NCBI GenBank assembly: GCA_021800645.1
Contig: JAJYYT010000045.1
Span: forward strand, 1 to 10,562
Direction of reading: 5' to 3'
DNA from: Actinomycetes bacterium
Lineage (GTDB): Bacteria > Actinomycetota > Acidimicrobiia > Acidimicrobiales > RAAP-2
DNA length: 10,562 nt
Part shown: positions 1 to 5,065 of the stretch, piece after piece
How the letters are laid out: every line of letters begins with the position of its first letter
Position numbering within the stretch: the stretch's first letter is position 1
Made by a program: the position numbers and the translations under genes
Notes under the pieces: model-generated
What the model saw: the letters and a program-made list of their open reading frames with translations, nothing else
What the model was told of the DNA's origin: nothing
Databases searched by the model: none

Positions 1-1582
1 TGAGGTTGAAGAAGACGAACATCATCCAGAAGTGGATCTGGCCGAGCTTCTTGTTCAGCATCTTCCCGGTCACCTTCGGCGTCCAGTAGTACACGCCGCC
101 GAAGAAGGCGAACACCAGGCCGCCGAGGATCGTGTAGTGGAAGTGCGAGAGCACGAAGAACCCGCCGTGGACCGTGACGTTCACCGGCACGTCGGAGAGG
201 AACACCCCGGTGATGCCTCCGATGAGGAAGTTGAAGTACAGCGCGAGGCAGAAGAGCATCGGGACTTCGAAGCGCATCTTCGACTTGTAGATGGTGCCGA
301 GACCGACGAGGTAGATGAAGCCGGTGGGGATCGAGATGAGCTCCGTGGTGAGCATGAAGAGCGGCCGCATGTCCGGGTTGATACCGCTCTGGAAGAGGTG
401 GTGCTGCCACACGAAGTACGACAGCAGCCCCACGCCGACCATGCCCGCCGCGCCGACCTTGTAGGCGAAGAGCGGCTTGCGGCAGAACACGGGCAGCAGC
501 TCGCCGACGATCCCGAAGCCCGGCAGCGCCATGATGTACACCTCGGGATGGCCGAAGAACCAGAACAGGTTCTCCCAGAGGTAGGAGCTCCCGCCGTGCA
601 CGTCGATGAAGAACGTGGTCGGCACCGTCCGGTCCAGGATCCCGAGCATGCAGCTGACCGTGAGGGTCGGGGTCGCGGTGGACAAGAGGACGCTCGTGAC
701 CAGGATCGACCATACGAAGATCGGGAGCCGGCCCCAGCTCATCCCGGGCGCTCGGTAGTGGATGACGGTTGCGATCTGGTTGAACCCCGCGAGGATCATG
801 CCGAGCGAGATCACGAGGAACCCGACGAGGTAGGCGTCCATGCCGACATCGGCCTGGTTCTGCAGCGGCGCGTAGCCGGTCCATCCGGTCGGGAACCCGC
901 CGAGCGGCAGGGCGGTGAGGATCACGAAGTACCCGGCGGTGAACAACCAGAAGGAGAAGGCCTCGATGCGCGGGAACGCCATGCGCCTGGAGCCGATCAT
1001 GAGCGGGACGAGGTAGTTGCCGAGCGGGCCGACGACGAGCGACGACGCCATCATCATCATGATCGTGCCGTGCTCACCCACGATCGAGATGTAGGTCCCC
1101 GGACCGTAGATGTGTGTCGTCGGATTGAGGAGCTCGGTCCGGATGGCCATCGCGAGCAGGCCGCCCGTGAACAGGAACATCAGCACCATGATCAGGTACT
1201 GCTTGCCCACGACCTTGTGTGTGAGGCTGAAGCGGAAGTACTTCGTCCAGTCGGTCGCCTCCTTCGGCACCGGCTCGCGCCCGACGAGCTTGGCGAGCGG
1301 GTAGTTGAGCGCGCCGATGCCGAGCAGCCAGCCGACCACGCCGAAGACGAGGCCGAGGACGATCGCGATGTCGTTCTCGGCCGCTGTGGAGATGTACGGG
1401 CGGCCGGTGCCGATGACGTTGCCGATCCAGTGGCCGAAGGCATACCCCGCCACCATGAGGACGAGCGCGGTCCCCACGTGCTGGCCGAGCCACGCGGGGC
1501 GGCTCCTGGTCGTCCCCGACATCGGGGGGCGCACCTCTCCGACGGTCCCGGCCTCGCCTGCGGGCGGCACGTCGACGCTCAT
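1..1582 (-). CDS. coxA: Heme-copper oxidase subunit I (cytochrome c oxidase-like), 3' end outside window
   Basis: Integral membrane catalytic subunit that reduces O2 (or a related substrate) at a heme/CuB centre. The frame stays open for 527 residues to the window edge, so the C-terminus is missing. Numbering from the ATG at 1582: low-spin heme ligand H171; CuB ligands H345, H394 and H395; cross-link Tyr Y349 in GHPEVY; helix-VI Glu E347; heme ligands H480 and H482 in SHFHY. From residue 345 to 482 these align without gaps to Paracoccus subunit I (offset 69). Canonical channel residues are missing: K354 is I423, D124 is R200, N131 is E207, S291 is G360; D404 is G473. About 115 N-terminal residues with two probable membrane helices (about 38-58 and 72-92) precede the usual first helix (about 124-147). 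The start is fixed by AGGAGG eight bases upstream. Family is certain; subfamily and substrate are not. Confidence 0.95.
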   Translation of the reverse strand, partial: MSVDVPPAGEAGTVGEVRPPMSGTTRSRPAWLGQHVGTALVLMVAGYAFGHWIGNVIGTGRPYISTAAENDIAIVLGLVFGVVGWLLGIGALNYPLAKLVGREPVPKEATDWTKYFRFSLTHKVVGKQYLIMVLMFLFTGGLLAMAIRTELLNPTTHIYGPGTYISIVGEHGTIMMMMASSLVVGPLGNYLVPLMIGSRRMAFPRIEAFSFWLFTAGYFVILTALPLGGFPTGWTGYAPLQNQADVGMDAYLVGFLVISLGMILAGFNQIATVIHYRAPGMSWGRLPIFVWSILVTSVLLSTATPTLTVSCMLGILDRTVPTTFFIDVHGGSSYLWENLFWFFGHPEVYIMALPGFGIVGELLPVFCRKPLFAYKVGAAGMVGVGLLSYFVWQHHLFQSGINPDMRPLFMLTTELISIPTGFIYLVGLGTIYKSKMRFEVPMLFCLALYFNFLIGGITGVFLSDVPVNVTVHGGFFVLSHFHYTILGGLVFAFFGGVYYWTPKVTGKMLNKKLGQIHFWMMFVFFNL

Positions 1583-1698
1583 CGGTATGGCCTCCTGTGG
1601 TCCCGGTCCTGGCGCGGGCGGGTCATGCGCTGCGCCCGTTGCCGATCTGCCTGCTGTCGAACCATCTGCCTGCTGTCGAACTGACTGCCGTCGATCAT
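1579..1698 (-). CDS. Possible 39-aa small ORF between coxB and coxA
   Basis: An ATG at 1698 overlaps the coxB stop as ATGA, and the TGA at 1579-1581 overlaps the coxA start as ATGA, so the frame exactly bridges the two genes. The predicted peptide has 39 residues, is rich in Arg, Gln and Asp, has no membrane segment, and matches no family I recognise. There is no convincing Shine-Dalgarno site, so translation would depend on coupling to coxB. Its middle is built from an 18-nt direct repeat read in two frames, and its codons (CAG, GCA, GAT, GTT) are less GC-biased than those of its neighbours. It may therefore be a spacer or leader rather than a protein gene; a coupling ORF is the alternative. 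Confidence 0.3.
   Translation of the reverse strand: MIDGSQFDSRQMVRQQADRQRAQRMTRPRQDRDHRRPYR
1591..1596 (-). promoter_or_regulatory. Shine-Dalgarno site of coxA
   Basis: A perfect AGGAGG on the minus strand lies eight bases before the ATG at 1582. It is by far the best ribosome site in the operon and selects this ATG over the later in-frame Met21. It lies inside the possible 39-aa ORF, so any ribosome translating that ORF would cross it just before reaching coxA. Confidence 0.85.
1645..1681. repeat. 18-nt perfect direct repeat, period 19, between coxB and coxA
   Basis: ATCTGCCTGCTGTCGAAC (plus strand) occurs at 1645-1662 and again at 1664-1681, separated by one base. A looser related stretch (TGCCTGTTGTC) follows near 1700, inside the end of coxB. 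The period of 19 is not a multiple of three, which argues against selection on an encoded peptide repeat. It sits in the 112-nt coxB-coxA spacer. Confidence 0.9.
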
Positions 1699-2711
1699 GT
1701 GCCTGTTGTCACTGTCGCTGCCGACGGCGTCCGCACGACCTTCTGGGCAGCCTTTGTGGCCCCGTAGTGCTCCTCCTTGCTGAAGGGCGACTGGCCGCTT
1801 GTGTTGATGCCTGTCACGCCTGTCGCGCCGTTCGCTGTCGCCGAGTAGGTCCAGGCGAACGGCGGCAGGTACTTCGTGTCAACGGCCTGCTTGCGCATGG
1901 TGGAGAGCGCCCACTTCTCGAACGCGTCCTTCGAGACGACCTTGCCGTAGTCGTACATGGCGCCGTGCCAGATGCCGCAGAGCTCCGAGCAGCGCACTGT
2001 GAAGGTGCCGGTCTGGCGGGTCTTCGCGTAGGCGACGTCGTCGACCTGCGGGTTGGCGTCCGCCTTCACCCCGATCTGGTACGCCCAGAAGCTGTGGATC
2101 ACGTCGAGCGAGGTCACGTGGAACGCGATCTCGGTGTCGTCGGGCAGCACGAGTGTGCTCGTCTCCATGCCTCCGAAGGTCGGGTAGCGGTACGTGAACT
2201 TCCACTGCTGGGCGATGACCTGGACGGGCAGGATGGAGGTGGACGACGGCTTCCAGATCGGGTTGGGGCCTTCCGCGCCGCCGGCGCCTGCGGGCAGGAT
2301 GAGCTCGACGGTCCCGAAGACGAAGGCGCCGAGCACCACCACCGTGGTGATGGCGATCCACCAGAACTGGACCTTGAAGTTGCCCCGCGCCGCAGGCCCT
2401 CCCACCGGCTCGGGGGCCCCCGGCCGCGAGTCGCGCCACATGTAGATCGCGTAAGCCATGTAGATCCACACGCCGAGCACGACCGGCGCGGCGGCGAGGA
2501 ACAAGACGTTGAAGTCGAACTGCGCGCCCTGCGCGACGTTGGTCATGTCCCCGGGCGGGACGTGCGGGCCGGCGACGAACCACCAGATCAGGTCGCACGC
2601 CAACGACGCCACCAGCCACACCGGGATCAGCCGGCGGAAGTGGTGGGTCTGGTCGGTGGAACCGCTTCTGCCCGCGCCAGGTCCACCCGTCGTGCCGGAC
2701 TCGTCGCTCAT
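1695..2711 (-). CDS. coxB: Heme-copper oxidase subunit II with CuA centre
   Basis: Electron-entry subunit that passes electrons from its periplasm-side CuA centre to subunit I. The protein has 338 residues from the ATG at 2711. The CuA ligands are complete: H206 (VIHSFW), C241, E243, C245, H249 and M252 in CSELCGIWHGAM; the aromatic patch is QQWKFTYRYP (168-177). It has three probable membrane segments (about 28-48, 67-92 and 114-138) where ordinary CoxB has two, and a Thr/Ala/Lys-rich tail of about 60 residues after the copper domain. No lipobox is seen. The ATG overlaps the TGA of the upstream cupredoxin gene (ATGA), with GAGG seven bases upstream, so the two are probably translationally coupled. 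Family assignment is secure. Confidence 0.95.
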   Translation of the reverse strand: MSDESGTTGGPGAGRSGSTDQTHHFRRLIPVWLVASLACDLIWWFVAGPHVPPGDMTNVAQGAQFDFNVLFLAAAPVVLGVWIYMAYAIYMWRDSRPGAPEPVGGPAARGNFKVQFWWIAITTVVVLGAFVFGTVELILPAGAGGAEGPNPIWKPSSTSILPVQVIAQQWKFTYRYPTFGGMETSTLVLPDDTEIAFHVTSLDVIHSFWAYQIGVKADANPQVDDVAYAKTRQTGTFTVRCSELCGIWHGAMYDYGKVVSKDAFEKWALSTMRKQAVDTKYLPPFAWTYSATANGATGVTGINTSGQSPFSKEEHYGATKAAQKVVRTPSAATVTTGT

Positions 2712-3388
2712 GCTCTCACCTCGAGGAAGCCGCCCATGTAGCCCAGGGTCTGCATCGGACCGCCGTTGCCGGCGTAGTGGCCGGCACCGCAGGGGATGAA
2801 GCACTGGAAGTGGTAGTTGCCCGGCCCCGGCGTGGTGAACGAGAACGTCATCGTCTGGTGGAGCTGGGTGCGCGGGTTGCACGGGCCCGATGTGCAGAAG
2901 CCCGGCTTGGATGTGTCGACGCCTTCGAGCGGCACGCTCAACCCCAGCGCGGGCACCGTGAACGTGTGGCCGACACCGGGCGGCTTGTAGGAGTTGATGA
3001 CCTTGAACGTCTTGCCGTCGAGCTTCGCCGTGCCCCCGGCCGTGCCGGTCACCATGCCAAACTGCTGGTTGCGCAGCGGGCTCCCCGAGTCGAACTGGTA
3101 GAGGGTGACGTCGATCTTCGTGTGGGCCGGCAGCTGGACGAGCGTCGTGTGCACCCAATGCTTGGTGCGCGGTGTCATCGTCTGGTACGAGACCCATGTC
3201 GGATGTGCGCCTGTGCCGACCGCCGAGTCCGTCTGGAAGACCAGGTGCACGTGACCTGTCGACACGTCGCCCAGGTAGCTCACCGTCTGCGGCTCGGTCC
3301 CCACGAAGGACATCGCGGCGAACACGACGAGGAACACCGCGCAGGCGAACAAGCCAAGCACGATGGCAATGCGCCCGGATCGGGACAC
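2708..3388 (-). CDS. Membrane-anchored CuA-like cupredoxin, first gene of the oxidase operon
   Basis: A 226-residue protein with one N-terminal membrane anchor (about 7-29) and an exported beta-rich domain. The C-terminus has CFIPCGAGH (C196, C200, H204), the Cys-x3-Cys-x3-His spacing of CuA, and an upstream His in HTFTVPALGL (H141), which matches the first CuA His region of subunit II. The Met ligand expected at H204+3 is absent; M212 lies five residues further on. Two more cysteines (C165, C170) are unexplained. The GTG at 3388 is chosen because AAGGGGGG and GAGG precede it and the hydrophobic anchor follows at once; the ATGs at 3427 and 3451 lack ribosome sites. Its stop overlaps the coxB start. 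It is probably an accessory electron-transfer or oxidase subunit; the exact family is not recognised. Confidence 0.8.
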   Translation of the reverse strand: MSRSGRIAIVLGLFACAVFLVVFAAMSFVGTEPQTVSYLGDVSTGHVHLVFQTDSAVGTGAHPTWVSYQTMTPRTKHWVHTTLVQLPAHTKIDVTLYQFDSGSPLRNQQFGMVTGTAGGTAKLDGKTFKVINSYKPPGVGHTFTVPALGLSVPLEGVDTSKPGFCTSGPCNPRTQLHQTMTFSFTTPGPGNYHFQCFIPCGAGHYAGNGGPMQTLGYMGGFLEVRA

Positions 3389-3405
3389 TTCCTCGCCCCC
3401 CTTCT
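3389..3405 (-). promoter_or_regulatory. Purine-rich ribosome-binding region of the cupredoxin gene
   Basis: On the minus strand, AGAAGGGGGGCGAGGAA runs directly into GTG at 3388. AAGGGG lies about seven to ten bases from the GTG and is the only plausible ribosome site in this stretch, so it decides the start. Confidence 0.6.
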
Positions 3406-3430
3406 CGAACTCCGAACTCGGCGGCATCTG

Positions 3431-3461
3431 CGAACAACCGATTGCGAACAACCGATTGCGA
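3431..3461. repeat. 14-bp tandem repeat (2.2 copies) in the oxidase operon leader
   Basis: CGAACAACCGATTG (plus strand) occurs at 3431-3444 and 3445-3458, followed by the first three bases of a third copy. Each unit contains CAACCGATTG, an 8/10 palindrome, so it could be half of a regulator binding site. It lies about 7 to 37 bases downstream of the predicted transcription start, the usual place for a roadblock repressor or a 5' UTR element. The sequence is certain; the function is inferred. Confidence 0.85.
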
Positions 3462-3474
3462 CTGCCTCGTCGCT

Positions 3475-3503
3475 ACCTTACGGCGCAAGGTCTCCCGGGT
3501 CAA
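3475..3503 (-). promoter_or_regulatory. Sigma70-like promoter of the cupredoxin-coxB-coxA operon
   Basis: On the minus strand the -35 box TTGACC (3498-3503) is separated by exactly 17 bases from the -10 box TAAGGT (3475-3480). The -35 matches five of six consensus bases, and the -10 fits the actinobacterial TAnnnT pattern. Transcription would start near 3468, giving a leader of about 80 nt before the GTG. A 5-bp inverted repeat (ACCTT/AAGGT, 3475-3491) overlaps the -10 box. Confidence 0.65.
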
Positions 3504-3544
3504 CCATCTCCGAACCTCTGGAGTGAGGCAGCCCGACGCCAGCG

Positions 3545-3569
3545 GGAAAGGAACGCCATATCCCTTTCC
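3545..3569. other. Inverted repeat (7-bp stem) downstream of rarA
   Basis: GGAAAGG (3545-3551) and CCTTTCC (3563-3569) form a perfect 7-bp stem with an 11-nt loop. With the hairpin at the rarA stop it may help end rarA transcription, but no T-run follows on the minus strand. Confidence 0.4.
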
Positions 3570-3581
3570 AGCGCCTCGCCT

Positions 3582-3601
3582 CTGGGCCCCTCTAGGCCCA
3601 G
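3582..3601 (-). terminator. Possible U-tract-less terminator hairpin containing the rarA stop
   Basis: CTGGGCC and GGCCCAG form a perfect 7-bp GC-rich stem with a 6-nt loop, and the rarA TAG stop (3592-3594) lies in the loop. No T-run follows, so it is not a classical intrinsic terminator, but U-less hairpins are reported in actinobacteria. The weak second hairpin and the promoter found downstream support a transcription-unit boundary here. Confidence 0.4.
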
Positions 3602-5034
3602 CCCGCTGTGCCCGCTGGGCCGGCCGGGCCGGCTGGGCCGGCTGTGCCGGCTGGGCCGGCTGGGCCGGCTTGGCCCGCCGCGTCCTCTTCCCCGCCCCCA
3701 AGGCGCCGGAGCCGGGCCGCGACCTCGGCCTCTGCGCCGTGGCGCGAGGGCTCGTAGTAGACGTGGCCCTCCAGGGCCGCCGGCCGGTGCTGCTGGCGCA
3801 CCCATCCTTCCGGCGCGTCGTGCGGGTACCGGTAGCCGGCGCCGTGACCGATCCCGGCGGCGGCCCGGTAGTGGCTGTCGCGCAGGTGCGCGGGCACCTC
3901 GGCGCGGCCCGGCCCGCGGACGTCTTCGCGCGCCTTGGCGAGCGCCACGGTCACCCGGTTCGACTTGGGGGCGCAGGCGAGGTAAACGACCGCTTCCGCC
4001 AGGTTGAGCGCGGCCTCGGGCAGCCCGACCATCTCGACGGCCCGTGCCGCGGCGTCAGCGACGACGAGCGCCTGGGGATCGGCCAAGCCGACGTCCTCGC
4101 TCGCCAGGATCACGAGCCTGCGGGCGATGAAGCGCGCGTCCTCTCCGGCGTCGAGCATCCGCGCCATCCAGTACAGCCCGGCGTCGGGGTCCGAGCCCCT
4201 GACGCTCTTGATGAACGCGCTGACCTGGTCGTAGTGCTCGTCGACGCCCTGGTGGTAGAGGCGCCCCGCCCGGGCCCGGACGACGTCGTCGAGCCCGACC
4301 GCGATCGGCGCCGCGTCCGGGTCTCCCCGGTCCCCGTGCGCCGCTTCCGACCCGGCGCCGGGGTCAGAGCGCGCCGCAGCCAGGGCGACGGCGACCTCGA
4401 GGGTGGTGAGCGCGGCCCGGGCGTCACCTTCGGCAGCGCCGACCAGCGCGCCCAGGGCCTCGTCCGTCGCCTCCGCACCCTCCGCCGCGAGCCCCCGCCG
4501 GACGAGCTGGGCCACGTCGTCGTCTCCGAGCGGCTCGAGCCGCCAGAGCGTGGCCCGGCTCATGAGCGGCGGGTTCACCTCGAAGAAGGGGTTCTCGGTC
4601 GTCGCGCCGATGAAGACCACCACCCCGTCCTCCACCGCCGGCAAGAGGACGTCCTGCTGGGCCTTGTTGAACCGGTGCACCTCGTCGACGAAGAGGATCG
4701 TCCCGAGTCCCCGCTCACCCAGGCGGCGGCGGGCCCCCTCGATGGCCTCACGCACCTCCTTCACGCCGGCGGTCACCGCGGAGAGCGCGACCATCTCCTT
4801 CCTCGTCGCCTCGGCGATGAGGCGGGCGAGCGTGGTCTTGCCGCTCCCCGGGGGTCCCCACAGCACCACCGACCCGACGCGGTCGCGCTCGACGAGCACC
4901 CGCAGCGGCGCGCCGGGGCCGACGAGGTGGCGTTGGCCCACCACCTCGTCGAGCCGGCGCGGCCGGAGCCGCGCGGCGAGCGGGGCCCGGGATGCCAGCC
5001 GCGCCTCCGCCGCAGCCTCGAAGAGCCCCGTCAC
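3592..5034 (-). CDS. rarA: Replication-associated recombination protein, AAA+ ATPase RarA/MgsA
   Basis: ATPase of the clamp-loader-related RarA/MgsA/WRNIP1 family, which acts at stalled replication forks with SSB. The 480-residue protein has Walker A GPPGSGKT (60-67), Walker B ILFVDEVH (D117, E118), sensor 1 in GATTEN (143-148), the arginine finger in LMSR (R160), sensor 2 in GDAR (203-206), and the MgsA C-terminal oligomerisation domain (about 255-435; GLYWMARML, APKSNR, HYRAAAGIG). Residues 222-243 are a low-complexity insertion. After position 453 the protein ends in nine Gly-X-Y triplets and lacks an ordinary C-terminus. The GTG start has GAGG about 11 bases upstream and gives the family's usual N-terminus. 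It follows aspS by 31 nt, so it is probably the last gene of the relA-hisS-aspS unit. Confidence 0.96.
   Translation of the reverse strand: MTGLFEAAAEARLASRAPLAARLRPRRLDEVVGQRHLVGPGAPLRVLVERDRVGSVVLWGPPGSGKTTLARLIAEATRKEMVALSAVTAGVKEVREAIEGARRRLGERGLGTILFVDEVHRFNKAQQDVLLPAVEDGVVVFIGATTENPFFEVNPPLMSRATLWRLEPLGDDDVAQLVRRGLAAEGAEATDEALGALVGAAEGDARAALTTLEVAVALAAARSDPGAGSEAAHGDRGDPDAAPIAVGLDDVVRARAGRLYHQGVDEHYDQVSAFIKSVRGSDPDAGLYWMARMLDAGEDARFIARRLVILASEDVGLADPQALVVADAAARAVEMVGLPEAALNLAEAVVYLACAPKSNRVTVALAKAREDVRGPGRAEVPAHLRDSHYRAAAGIGHGAGYRYPHDAPEGWVRQQHRPAALEGHVYYEPSRHGAEAEVAARLRRLGGGEEDAAGQAGPAGPAGTAGPAGPAGPAGTAGWA
3595..3675 (-). repeat. 9-nt-unit GC-rich repeat encoding Gly-Pro-Ala triplets at the rarA 3' end
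   Basis: The last 27 codons of rarA are variants of GGC/CCG/GCC triplets and encode nine consecutive Gly-X-Y units (mostly GPA, with GQA, GTA and GWA). On the plus strand it appears as repeats of about nine bases resembling GCCGGCTGG. It looks like a replication-slippage expansion that remained in frame. Confidence 0.85.
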
Positions 5035-5065
5035 TCGGCCGCACCTCGCCCGCCGACGCTCTCGG

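Noticed and set aside
32..1684. Plus-strand open frame of 550 codons opposite coxA
   Set aside because: Composition is Arg/Glu/Asp/His-rich, as expected of the antisense of a high-GC gene; the minus strand encodes a full subunit I with all metal ligands.
1..3388. Firm call of the oxidase as a nitric oxide reductase
   Set aside because: The intact HPEVY Tyr and all oxidase ligands are kept; loss of channel residues alone does not decide the substrate.
3389..3451. Earlier ATG starts (3451, 3427) for the cupredoxin gene
   Set aside because: Neither has a ribosome site, and both would put the tandem repeat or charged residues before the membrane anchor; the GTG at 3388 fits better.
2712..3701. 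Upstream in-frame extension of coxB making a 668-residue protein
   Set aside because: The extension overlaps the cupredoxin gene and rarA end in another frame and is Arg/Pro-rich; coxB starts at the ATG at 2711.
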